18,915 nucleotides of DNA from CAZGRP01 sp964527995 (GTDB lineage Bacteria > Zhuqueibacterota > Zhuqueibacteria > Oceanimicrobiales > CAZGRP01). The notes under the pieces were generated by a model, which worked only from the letters and a program-made list of their open reading frames with translations, was not told where the DNA came from and ran no database searches. A program made the position numbers and the translations under genes. The DNA is taken from positions 1 to 18,915 of the forward strand of contig CAZGRP010000074.1 in assembly GCA_964527995.1 (NCBI GenBank), given 5' to 3'. Below are positions 1-6,169 of this stretch, piece by piece (within the stretch, counting starts at the first letter, position 1; each line of letters opens with the position of its first letter).

Positions 1-300
1 CTGTGTCGTGCGAATGTGGTAGCCTAGCCACTTTCGAGAAGATGCGTGGTCCGGCGGACGCGGGAGAAACTCCTGCGTGTGTCAGAGCGTATGGCAGGCC
101 ATGTGGTTGTCTATGCCTGCTCTTGTCAGGGCTTCGCGTAAAGCGCGTTGAATCATCCATTCCCCTTAATGGTGGCGTCGCCTCACCCCGCTTACGGGAT
201 CGCGGCAAATGTTGGGTGCGGGGAAGACCCATTGCCACGAAAATTCCGCTGCCGCCTTCGGGTATTCTCCTGCCAGGGTGGGCTTGGGAAGCGCTGGCAT
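1..300 (-). pseudogene. intI: Integron integrase (IntI), decayed C-terminal fragment
   Basis: Reading the minus strand from 300 to 1 gives an IntI-like tyrosine recombinase. A KYP-like segment (GEYPKAAAEFSWQWVFP) is followed by DPVSGVRRRHH, then QRALREALTRAGIDN, then HTL-H, and finally GYHIRTTQ at the left edge. The RRHH segment is typical of integron integrases rather than XerC/D. The gene is dead. A TAA at 166-168 follows RRHH. A TGA at 82-84 replaces the Arg of the catalytic HTLRH box, probably from CGA. About 22 extra bases lie between HT and the THLLESG block (out of frame, about 35-55). A GGCTA tandem duplication (20-29) shifts the frame before GYHIRT. The two indels sum to 27, so the reading frame is restored afterwards. 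The N-terminal half is absent to the right of 300 and the C-terminus lies outside the window. The assignment to IntI is strong by motif; it was not confirmed by a search. Confidence 0.85.
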
Positions 301-534
301 AGGTCATGAGTTGAACCCCTTAGAACCCCGCGCGAAAAGGGCCTCACGTCGTACGGGGTAGCCAGTGAGCTCCTCGCGATCCCCGTCTACGAGCCACTCG
401 GGTCAGGGTCAGGAACGAAGATGGCGAAAAGATACACCATCGGATCGGGAATGTCAAGCAAGAACGCCCCAGCCGCAAACCTTTTGCTTCCTCGTGCGTC
501 TCCTCTAACGAACAAGCGCCATTCGGAGCCACGC

Positions 535-1119
535 ATGCAGCCAGGCGATCGGGAGTTGCTGAGCAGGATTTCGCAGGGCGACACCTCCGCCTTTGAGATT
601 CTTTATGGCAAATATCGGGCAGCAGTCTACAACTACCTCTGCTACCTGGAAACGGACCGGCACCTCGTGCAGGACCTTTTCCAGGAGGTGTGGCTGAGGG
701 TGGTGCGCTCCTCGGCACGCGCGAACGCCATCAGCAATTTCCGCGCCTGGCTCTTCGCGGTGGCCTCGAATGTGTATCGCGACGCCCTGCGGCGCCGGAG
801 GATTCGACGGAGCATCTTCCCCCAACGCGTCGAGAGTGTGGATGACCGCGCATCTGGCATGGAGGACAGCCTGGATGAATCGCAGGCCGCGGACGCATAC
901 TTGTCCCGCCTCGAATTCCGCGAGGACCTGGAGAAAGCGCTGTCCCGGCTTACACCAAGGCAGCGCCAGGTTTTTGTGCTGAAGGAAATCGAAGGATTCA
1001 AACACGAGGAGGTCGCCGGAATTCTTGGGATTTCGGCGGGTGCATGCAAGTCCACTCTGCATCACGCCGTGCAGGCGCTGCGCCGCATCCTGAGAAGCTA
1101 CGACACCAGGCGACCTTGA
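535..1119 (+). CDS. ECF-type RNA polymerase sigma factor
   Basis: A 194-aa sigma-70 family protein of ECF size. Region 2 spans about residues 13-85, with the core-binding DLFQEVWLRV segment at 47-56 and the promoter-melting/-10 region around FRAWLFAVASNVYRDALRRR. Region 4 spans about 132-185, with LTPRQRQVFVLKEIEGF and the HTH segment HEEVAGILGISAGACKSTLHHA. The acidic linker between them is variable. The ATG at 535 is preferred because GGAG lies 6 nt upstream and the homology begins right after it; an in-frame ATG at 421 would add 38 residues without sigma homology. It is the first gene of a three-gene operon with a zinc-finger anti-sigma partner 12 nt downstream, so activity is probably controlled by that partner. 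The ECF subgroup and signal are not evident from sequence. Confidence 0.93.
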   Translation: MQPGDRELLSRISQGDTSAFEILYGKYRAAVYNYLCYLETDRHLVQDLFQEVWLRVVRSSARANAISNFRAWLFAVASNVYRDALRRRRIRRSIFPQRVESVDDRASGMEDSLDESQAADAYLSRLEFREDLEKALSRLTPRQRQVFVLKEIEGFKHEEVAGILGISAGACKSTLHHAVQALRRILRSYDTRRP

Positions 1120-1131
1120 GAGGTGACCAGC

Positions 1132-1647
1132 ATGAGAGAGTGCAAGAAAATCCAGCAGAGGCTGGTGGAGCGAGCGGCCGACGACAGTAGTGAGGTGGTG
1201 ACCCACCTTGCTGAATGCCCAACCTGCAGGGCGTTTGCCGAGGACTTGCAGGCAATGCGTGCCGCCATCCGGTCTTTCGGCTCCCCAAGTGTGCCTGAGG
1301 ATGTTTCAGCGCGGGTGCTCGACCTCTGCCGGCAGGAAATCCGGCAAGGCGCCGGCCGCAGAGCAGCCGCAACGAGTGCGGTTCGTCGCGGGTGGCGAAG
1401 ACTCCGCCGTCTTGACTCCACCGTCCCGGTGACCGTTGTGGCTGTCCTGGCGGTACTCGGCGTGCTGCTAGGGGCGCTGTCGCCAGCCAGCTCTGCAGCG
1501 GGGAAATGGATCGTTCCCTGGTCCCGCGGGCTCCTCCTGGCTGCCCTTGTTCAAAACTTCATGATGCTTGTGATGGCGCCTCTGCTCTGGCGCCAAAGAG
1601 TGGGCGGCGTCCACACAGATGGCATCCGGGTCTTTGAGGGAGACTGA
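1132..1647 (+). CDS. Zinc-finger (zf-HC2) membrane anti-sigma factor
   Basis: A 171-aa protein with the anti-sigma zinc-finger pattern: Cys4, then His25-x3-Cys29-x2-Cys32 (HLAECPTC), the ZAS/zf-HC2 signature that binds cognate ECF sigma factors. After a basic stretch it has a hydrophobic segment at about 97-118 (VTVVAVLAVLGVLLGAL) and a second at about 130-152, so it is probably anchored in the inner membrane with the zinc finger in the cytoplasm. The ATG at 1132 has GAGAGG about 8 nt upstream; a GTG at 1123 is an in-frame alternative. It starts 12 nt after the sigma stop codon and ends 2 nt before the next gene, so translation is probably coupled. Role by family knowledge: it sequesters the sigma factor encoded upstream. 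Confidence 0.87.
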   Translation: MRECKKIQQRLVERAADDSSEVVTHLAECPTCRAFAEDLQAMRAAIRSFGSPSVPEDVSARVLDLCRQEIRQGAGRRAAATSAVRRGWRRLRRLDSTVPVTVVAVLAVLGVLLGALSPASSAAGKWIVPWSRGLLLAALVQNFMMLVMAPLLWRQRVGGVHTDGIRVFEGD

Positions 1648-1649
1648 CC

Positions 1650-2165
1650 ATGGCTACTTCTACGAACAAGACGGTGTTGTTCATTCTCCTGATCATCGTG
1701 ATTGCGGTCCTTTTCTACGCTCCATTCCTGTATGTTCTGTCGCTGCCATTCCGTGTCATGATCGGGACGGCAGCCGGCCGTATGCCCGGTCTCGGCGGGT
1801 TGCCCGGCGTCTTCTTTTTGTGGAGATTCCTGGGGCTGCTGTTTCCTTTGATCTGGATCCTGGTGGCGGTCTGGGCCTACACCGACGCCGAGCGGCGCGG
1901 CATGAACGGCATCTTGTGGGGCCTGTTGGTGTTCATCGGCAATGTCGTAGGCCTCATCGTCTACCTGCTGGTGAGGGTGGGCCAGGCTCCGGAGCCAGGC
2001 GTACAGGTTGCTCTATCCTGCCCGAACTGCGGCAAGCCGGTGCGGAGGGATTTCAAAGTGTGCCCCTATTGCCAGACGCCCCTGGTTCACGAATGCCCGA
2101 ACTGCGGCGAGCCGGTGCAGTCGGGCTGGAAGGTTTGCCCGTATTGTGAAAGCCCGCTGGTGTAG
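1650..2165 (+). CDS. Membrane protein with C-terminal double zinc ribbon
   Basis: A 171-aa protein with three likely membrane helices (about 8-30, 56-77, 86-108). The last two resemble the PLDc_N-type hairpin (WAYTDAERRGMNGILWGLLV). Two tandem zinc ribbons follow, with CxxC pairs at C124/C127 with C138/C141 and C149/C152 with C163/C166; each knuckle reads CPNCG or CPYC. The ribbons are near duplicates of each other (CPNCGKPV...KVCPYC and CPNCGEPV...KVCPYC). The start lies 2 nt after the anti-sigma stop, so this is the third gene of the sigma operon. Double zinc ribbons usually mediate protein or nucleic-acid contacts, but no enzymatic function is visible. From context it may be an accessory sensor, regulator or target of the sigma/anti-sigma pair. 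Confidence 0.82.
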   Translation: MATSTNKTVLFILLIIVIAVLFYAPFLYVLSLPFRVMIGTAAGRMPGLGGLPGVFFLWRFLGLLFPLIWILVAVWAYTDAERRGMNGILWGLLVFIGNVVGLIVYLLVRVGQAPEPGVQVALSCPNCGKPVRRDFKVCPYCQTPLVHECPNCGEPVQSGWKVCPYCESPLV

Positions 2166-2464
2166 AACCCGCGCGCTTCGCCCTGCGTCCGGCGCCTTTG
2201 CGTCGCAGGATATTGCCGAGAATTAGGAACAAGACCGGAGATGCGCGGGCGAACGGGAATCCCCGCTGTTCCATCCTTCCTTGTCGATCTGGGGTTGTCG
2301 ATTCCGGCCACGTCTGCTTGTGGCCGCGCGGCCAGGTGATGCGTACGGCCTGCCCTTCTCAGCCTTCCAAAGCCACCCACCCTTTGGCAGATTTTGCTTG
2401 ATCTGCAAGGAATAGTTGCGTATGCTTTAAGAACAGTTGGACAACTGATTGGAGCTATTGGGAC
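2166..2464. other. Intergenic region with small hairpins and the lspA promoter
   Basis: No convincing gene is present in these 299 bases. Visible structures are a 7-bp stem with 8-nt loop (2305-2326, CGGCCAC/GTGGCCG), a 6-bp stem at 2367-2387 (CCAAAG/CTTTGG), and an overlapping GCAGAT/ATCTGC hairpin at 2387-2406. None has a T-run, so a terminator role for the sigma operon is possible but weak. The right end carries the candidate lspA promoter. Confidence 0.4.
2398..2426 (+). promoter_or_regulatory. Candidate sigma-70 promoter of lspA
   Basis: TTGATC (2398-2403) and TATGCT (2421-2426) are separated by exactly 17 bases, about 38 nt before the lspA start codon. Each box matches the consensus at 4 of 6 positions, so the evidence is moderate at best. 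Confidence 0.35.
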
Positions 2465-2977
2465 GTGTTCAAACTCCAGAATTCGCGTGCCCTGCTGCTG
2501 GCCGGGGCGGTCGTCGCCGCCGACCAGCTCAGCAAGTGGCTGATCACACAGTTATTGCCCTTCGGTTATCAGATCGACATCATTCCGTCGTTTTTCCGGC
2601 TTGTGCACGTGCGTAATCCCGGCGCCGCTTTCGGCATTTTCGCCAACCTCGATCCGCGCGTTCGCATGCCGTTCCTGGTCATCACATCGCTCGTAGCGAT
2701 GGCGGTGATCGTCTACATGTTCATCCGCCACCGCAGCGGCAGCGCCGTGTGGCGGATCGCTCTGGCCCTTATTCTTGGTGGAGCCTTGAGCAACACGGTG
2801 GAACGGCTGTTTCGGGGCGAGGTGGTCGACTACCTGGACGTTTACATCCGCAACTGGCACTGGCCGGCCTTCAACATCGCCGATTCCGCCGTCACCCTCG
2901 GCATGTTGCTTCTGGCATGGCAGGTGCTATTCTCGGAGTCGGGGGCGGAAGCGAAACCTCAGCAAGAATCGGCTTAG
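2465..2977 (+). CDS. lspA: Lipoprotein signal peptidase (signal peptidase II)
   Basis: A 170-aa, four-helix integral inner-membrane aspartyl protease that removes signal peptides from diacylglyceryl-modified prolipoproteins. The diagnostic blocks are present: AADQLSKW near residue 18, VRNPGAAFG at 49-57, GGALSNTVERLFRGEVVDYLD at 105-125, and WPAFNIADSAVTLG at 133-146. The catalytic aspartates are inferred to be D122 (VVD) and D140 (NIAD), 18 residues apart as in known LspA proteins. The usual GNxxDR box reads SNTVER, so the Gly is Ser and the Asp is Glu113. The start is a GTG with GGAG 10 nt upstream. Length is normal for the family. The gene stands alone and is convergent with the universal stress gene. 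Confidence 0.95.
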   Translation: MFKLQNSRALLLAGAVVAADQLSKWLITQLLPFGYQIDIIPSFFRLVHVRNPGAAFGIFANLDPRVRMPFLVITSLVAMAVIVYMFIRHRSGSAVWRIALALILGGALSNTVERLFRGEVVDYLDVYIRNWHWPAFNIADSAVTLGMLLLAWQVLFSESGAEAKPQQESA

Positions 2978-3035
2978 CGGGCTGCGGATGCGATGACGGC
3001 ATGGGCATTGTGCGGCGCCAGAGGGACGAGACGGC

Positions 3036-3455
3036 CTAACTTCTGCCGCGGATCAGGAGGACGGGAATGTGCACTTCGTGGCGCACTTTGGAGGCGACGC
3101 TGCCATACAGCAAATCCTGTAGGAACTTGTGTCCATGAGTGGACATTGCGATGAGGTCACAGCCCAGGAGTCTGGCTTTCTGGATGATAGCCCTGGCAGG
3201 ATCGCCGAAGTCGACTACAACCTCGGCCGGGATTCCGCGCTCTTCCAGCCGCCGGGCCGTGCGCCGCAGATATTCCCATGTTTCCTCCACCTCCTGCGAA
3301 GCGGTTTCCTCCCTGTGCAACTCTGCCACAGTTCCGGATACGACCCGCATGAGGTAGACTTTGGATTGGTGAATTCGGGCCAGTTCGAAGATGTGCGAAA
3401 GGACAGCTTCGTCCACGTCTGTGCCGTCGAGCGGCACCAGGATTTTGTCGTACAC
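3036..3455 (-). CDS. Universal stress protein (UspA family)
   Basis: A 139-aa single Usp domain. The N-terminal strand and phosphate region (MYDKILVPLDGTDVDEAV) and the C-terminal nucleotide-binding motif are clear. The motif reads STHG-x9-GS (residues 105-119), fitting the ATP-binding Gx2Gx9G(S/T) pattern except that the first Gly is Ser. The protein ends in the usual hydrophobic strand IPVLLIRG. The start is GTG at 3455 with a strong AGGAGG 5 nt upstream. It lies 147 nt downstream of mntH in the same direction, so co-transcription with the metal transporter is possible. Usp proteins are cytoplasmic stress or energy-state proteins; the specific role cannot be read from the sequence. Confidence 0.92.
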   Translation of the reverse strand: MYDKILVPLDGTDVDEAVLSHIFELARIHQSKVYLMRVVSGTVAELHREETASQEVEETWEYLRRTARRLEERGIPAEVVVDFGDPARAIIQKARLLGCDLIAMSTHGHKFLQDLLYGSVASKVRHEVHIPVLLIRGRS

Positions 3456-3602
3456 GGAACCTCCTGCGCTGAGCGGTCGGATTCTCTACCCCCGTGGACT
3501 CGTCCGGAACAGCCCTCGGATGGACAGCATAGTTTACCAAATTTCTGGTCCGCGTGCAACACAAATCTTGTGATCTCCGTCCGGCCGCCGAAACCCGCGG
3601 CT

Positions 3603-4934
3603 CTAAAACTCACCGCCGAAAGCCTGGAACAGCAGGAGGCCGTTCAAGAACAGGATGGTGGCGGTCACGACCACGGCCAGCCCCGTGGTGATGCGTTTGT
3701 TGACGTGCTCCCCCATCAGCTTGCGGCTGGAGGTGAACATGATCAACGGAATGATGGCAAAGGGGAGCTGGAAGCTGAGAACAACCTGACTGAGAACCAG
3801 GATCTTCATCGGCTGCCAGCCGGCAGCGATCGCCAGGACGGCCGGCACCATCGTGATCAGGCGCGTTACCAACCGCCGCAGCCACGGTCGGATGCGCAGG
3901 TTCAGAAACCCCTCCATGACGACCTGGCCCGCCATCGTTCCGGTGGTGGAGGAGGACAGCCCGGCGCAGAGCAGGGCCAGAGCGAAAACCAGGGCAGAGA
4001 AAGGCCCGAGAAGCGGGGTGAGTGTCGCATGCGCCTCCTCGATGCTGAGCACCGCGATGCCGCGGCGGAAGAAGACCGCAGCCGCCATGACCACGATGGA
4101 GGCGTTCACCAGGAAGGCAGCGTTCAAAGCCAGGACTGAATCGATGATGGCGAACTGGAACAGGCGGCGCTTGCGGGCCGGCGAGGTGGCGCGGCCGCGG
4201 ATGATGCGCGTCTGGATGATGGCCGAGTGGAGATAGAGGTTGTGCGGCATCACTGTGGCGCCCAGCATACCGATGGCAACGTAGATGCTGCGCGCCTCGA
4301 TGGTCGGCACCAATGTGTGGTAGAGCACCTCACCCCACTCCGGTTTCGACAGGAGAACCTCCATAACGTAGGCCCAGCCGATCACGGTGACGAGTCCGAT
4401 GATGACGAATTCGACGACGCGATAGCCGTAGCGCTGCAGTGCCAGGATGAGCAACACGTCCAGGCCGGTGATCAGTGTGGCCGTCAGAAGGGGGATGCCG
4501 AACAGCAGATAGATGCCGATGGCTGAACCGAGAAACTCCGCCAGGTCGGTGGCGATCATGGCAAGCTCGGCGGTGACCCAGAGCATCAGCGCCACGGGTC
4601 GGCGGAAACGGTCTCGGCAGCACTGTGCCAGATCGCGGCCGGTGACGATCCCCAGCTTTGCGGCCAGCGTCTGCAGCAGAATCGCCATCAGGTTGCTCAG
4701 AAGCAACACCCAGAGCAGTGAGTAATTGAAGCGGGAGCCCCCTTCGAGGTCGGTGGCCCAGTTGCCGGGGTCCATGTAGCCGACGCTCACCAGAAAGGCG
4801 GGTCCGAGGTAGTGCAGTAGCTCACGGTACGGGTAGTTCTTCGCCTTCTGCAGAGTGTCGGCCACGCTACCCGACTTCAGCCACAGGGCGAGGTGGTTGG
4901 TCCTGGTTGAAGAATCGCGTTGGTCATCCGGCAT
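3603..4934 (-). CDS. mntH: Nramp-family divalent metal (Mn2+/Fe2+) transporter MntH
   Basis: A 443-aa Nramp protein with about 11 hydrophobic segments, importing Mn2+ or Fe2+ with protons across the inner membrane. The metal-site motifs are intact: D55-P-G-N58 in TM1 (GYMDPGNWATDLEGG) and A226-T-V-M229-P-H-N in TM6 (MPHNLYLHSAI), matching the DPGN/MPH signatures that coordinate Mn2+ in structurally studied Nramps. Other family segments include VTGRDLAQ and ATDLAEFLGSA. The start is ATG at 4934 with a weak GAGAG upstream. A near-consensus promoter with an overlapping metalloregulator-like palindrome lies about 75-120 nt upstream, which supports metal-responsive control. Fe versus Mn preference cannot be decided from sequence. 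Confidence 0.95.
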   Translation of the reverse strand: MPDDQRDSSTRTNHLALWLKSGSVADTLQKAKNYPYRELLHYLGPAFLVSVGYMDPGNWATDLEGGSRFNYSLLWVLLLSNLMAILLQTLAAKLGIVTGRDLAQCCRDRFRRPVALMLWVTAELAMIATDLAEFLGSAIGIYLLFGIPLLTATLITGLDVLLILALQRYGYRVVEFVIIGLVTVIGWAYVMEVLLSKPEWGEVLYHTLVPTIEARSIYVAIGMLGATVMPHNLYLHSAIIQTRIIRGRATSPARKRRLFQFAIIDSVLALNAAFLVNASIVVMAAAVFFRRGIAVLSIEEAHATLTPLLGPFSALVFALALLCAGLSSSTTGTMAGQVVMEGFLNLRIRPWLRRLVTRLITMVPAVLAIAAGWQPMKILVLSQVVLSFQLPFAIIPLIMFTSSRKLMGEHVNKRITTGLAVVVTATILFLNGLLLFQAFGGEF

Positions 4935-5009
4935 TTTGCTCTCGGCACGTTCCGCATTCGATCGACATGGAAAACAGGGGGTAAAGTATCTGAAAAGCGA
5001 AAGATGAAG

Positions 5010-5023
5010 TTAGGCATGCCTAA
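5010..5023. promoter_or_regulatory. DtxR/MntR/IdeR-like operator overlapping the mntH start site
   Basis: TTAGGCATGCCTAA is a perfect 14-bp palindrome with TTAGG half-sites, the hallmark of DtxR-family (DtxR, IdeR, MntR/SirR) metalloregulator boxes. It abuts the -10 box and covers the predicted +1 of the mntH promoter, the expected place for Mn- or Fe-dependent repression. No regulator gene is present in the window. It also lies about 97 nt upstream of the divergent pfkA, but a role there is only a possibility. Confidence 0.72.
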
Positions 5024-5051
5024 TAATACAATTTGGTCCGGTCTTTGTCAA
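5023..5051 (-). promoter_or_regulatory. mntH promoter (TTGACA-N17-TATTAT)
   Basis: On the minus strand, TTGACA (5051-5046) is a perfect -35 box and TATTAT (5028-5023) a near-perfect -10 box, with exactly 17 bases between them. The predicted transcription start falls near 5016, giving a leader of about 80 nt to the mntH ATG at 4934. This is the best promoter in the window. Confidence 0.78.
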
Positions 5052-5119
5052 TAGGAAATCGAAGAGAAACCACTCTCTGAGCACGTTCCATCTATGAATC
5101 AACCGGGAGAATCGAGCCG

Positions 5120-6091
5120 ATGAAGAGGATTGCTGTTCTGACCAGTGGCGGTGACGCTCCTGGAATGAACGCCGCCATCCGCGCCGTGGTGCGTGCGGGG
5201 ATCGATTTTGGGATGGAGACCTACGGTGTCCGCCATGGATATGCCGGTCTGATCGCAGGCGACTTTTTGAAGCTGTCGGCACGCGATGTCGGTGGTATCA
5301 TGCAGAAGGGGGGCACCATGCTCGGCAGTGCCCGCTGCCTGGAGTTCGAACAGGAGGAGGGCCGAAAGCAAGCTCTGGCACGTCTCAGCGAAGCAGGCAT
5401 CGAAGGCGTGGTGGTGATCGGCGGCAACGGCTCGCAAACGGGCTCACACGCGCTGCACAAGCTGGGGTTCCCTGTGGCTGGGGTGGCTTCGACCATCGAC
5501 AACGACCTCTATGGCTCGGATATCACCATCGGTGTCGACACCGCCCTCAACATTGCTCTCGAGGCCATCGACCGACTGAAGAACACAGCCTCGTCACATC
5601 AGCGGGCCTTTCTCCTGGAGGTGATGGGCAGGAATTGCGGTTACCTGGCCCTGACCGCGGCGGTGGCCGGTGGCGCAGAGGCCGTGGTCCTGCCGGAGTA
5701 CGATATGGACCCTGAGCAGGTGGTGGACGAAATTCGCAAAGCTTATGAAGTCGGCAAGCCTCACGCCATCATCATTGTCGCCGAAGGTTGCCGATACAAC
5801 GCGCATGACCTGGTGAAGTACTTTCACAAACACCGCAAGCGCCTCGGGTACCAGCTTCGTGCCACCGTGCTCGGGCATGTCCAGCGCGGCGGAAATCCCG
5901 GGGCTTTCGACCGCATCCTGGGAACGCGACTCGGCGCCGCCGCGGTGCGGGGCCTGGCCGAGGGCGAGAACGGTTTTCTTGTCGGCTTGGTCAAGGGCGA
6001 AATCCGACGCACTCCGCTTGATGAGGTGGTTTCAAACAAGAAGAAGCTCGATCCCGAGATGCTGGAGTTGGCTCGGGTGATGGCGAAGTGA
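5120..6091 (+). CDS. pfkA: 6-phosphofructokinase
   Basis: A 323-aa PfkA-family enzyme phosphorylating fructose 6-phosphate to fructose 1,6-bisphosphate in cytoplasmic glycolysis. Motifs in order: LTSGGDAPGMNAAIR (7-21), GGNGSQTG (101-108), TIDNDLYGSDITIGVDTA (125-142) with catalytic D127, EVMGRNCGYLAL (167-178), AEGC (221-224) and GHVQRGGNPGAFDR (252-265). Gly104 is the residue associated with ATP use (PPi enzymes have Asp there). The preceding position, normally Asp103 of GGDG, is Asn103. The ATG at 5120 has GGGAGA 9 nt upstream. It is followed 78 nt later by alpha-glucan phosphorylase, so the two probably form a glycogen-catabolism/glycolysis operon. Phosphoryl donor is probably ATP, but the Asn change leaves this open. 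Confidence 0.95.
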   Translation: MKRIAVLTSGGDAPGMNAAIRAVVRAGIDFGMETYGVRHGYAGLIAGDFLKLSARDVGGIMQKGGTMLGSARCLEFEQEEGRKQALARLSEAGIEGVVVIGGNGSQTGSHALHKLGFPVAGVASTIDNDLYGSDITIGVDTALNIALEAIDRLKNTASSHQRAFLLEVMGRNCGYLALTAAVAGGAEAVVLPEYDMDPEQVVDEIRKAYEVGKPHAIIIVAEGCRYNAHDLVKYFHKHRKRLGYQLRATVLGHVQRGGNPGAFDRILGTRLGAAAVRGLAEGENGFLVGLVKGEIRRTPLDEVVSNKKKLDPEMLELARVMAK

Positions 6092-6169
6092 GCAGCGTTC
6101 ATGGCTGGCAGTCGCTGAGGCTATGGCAGATGGTCAGGTACGCAAGCCGAAGAAAGGATCAATGTACCG

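Noticed and set aside
1..250. Several small hairpins suggesting a structured RNA or group II intron end
   Set aside because: The intI relic on the minus strand explains most of the sequence; the hairpins at 11-36 and 58-78 coincide with the duplication and insertion in that pseudogene.
3..302. Plus-strand 99-aa ORF at the left edge
   Set aside because: No recognisable domain, and the opposite strand clearly encodes integron integrase fragments, so the ORF is a shadow of the pseudogene.
421..534. Longer sigma-factor N-terminus starting at 421
   Set aside because: The 38 extra residues have no sigma homology and no good ribosome site, whereas the ATG at 535 has GGAG at proper spacing and directly precedes region 2.
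2053..2408. Several small ORFs between the zinc-ribbon gene and lspA
   Set aside because: Arg/Pro/Gly-rich products without ribosome sites or domains; they overlap real coding sequence or hairpins.
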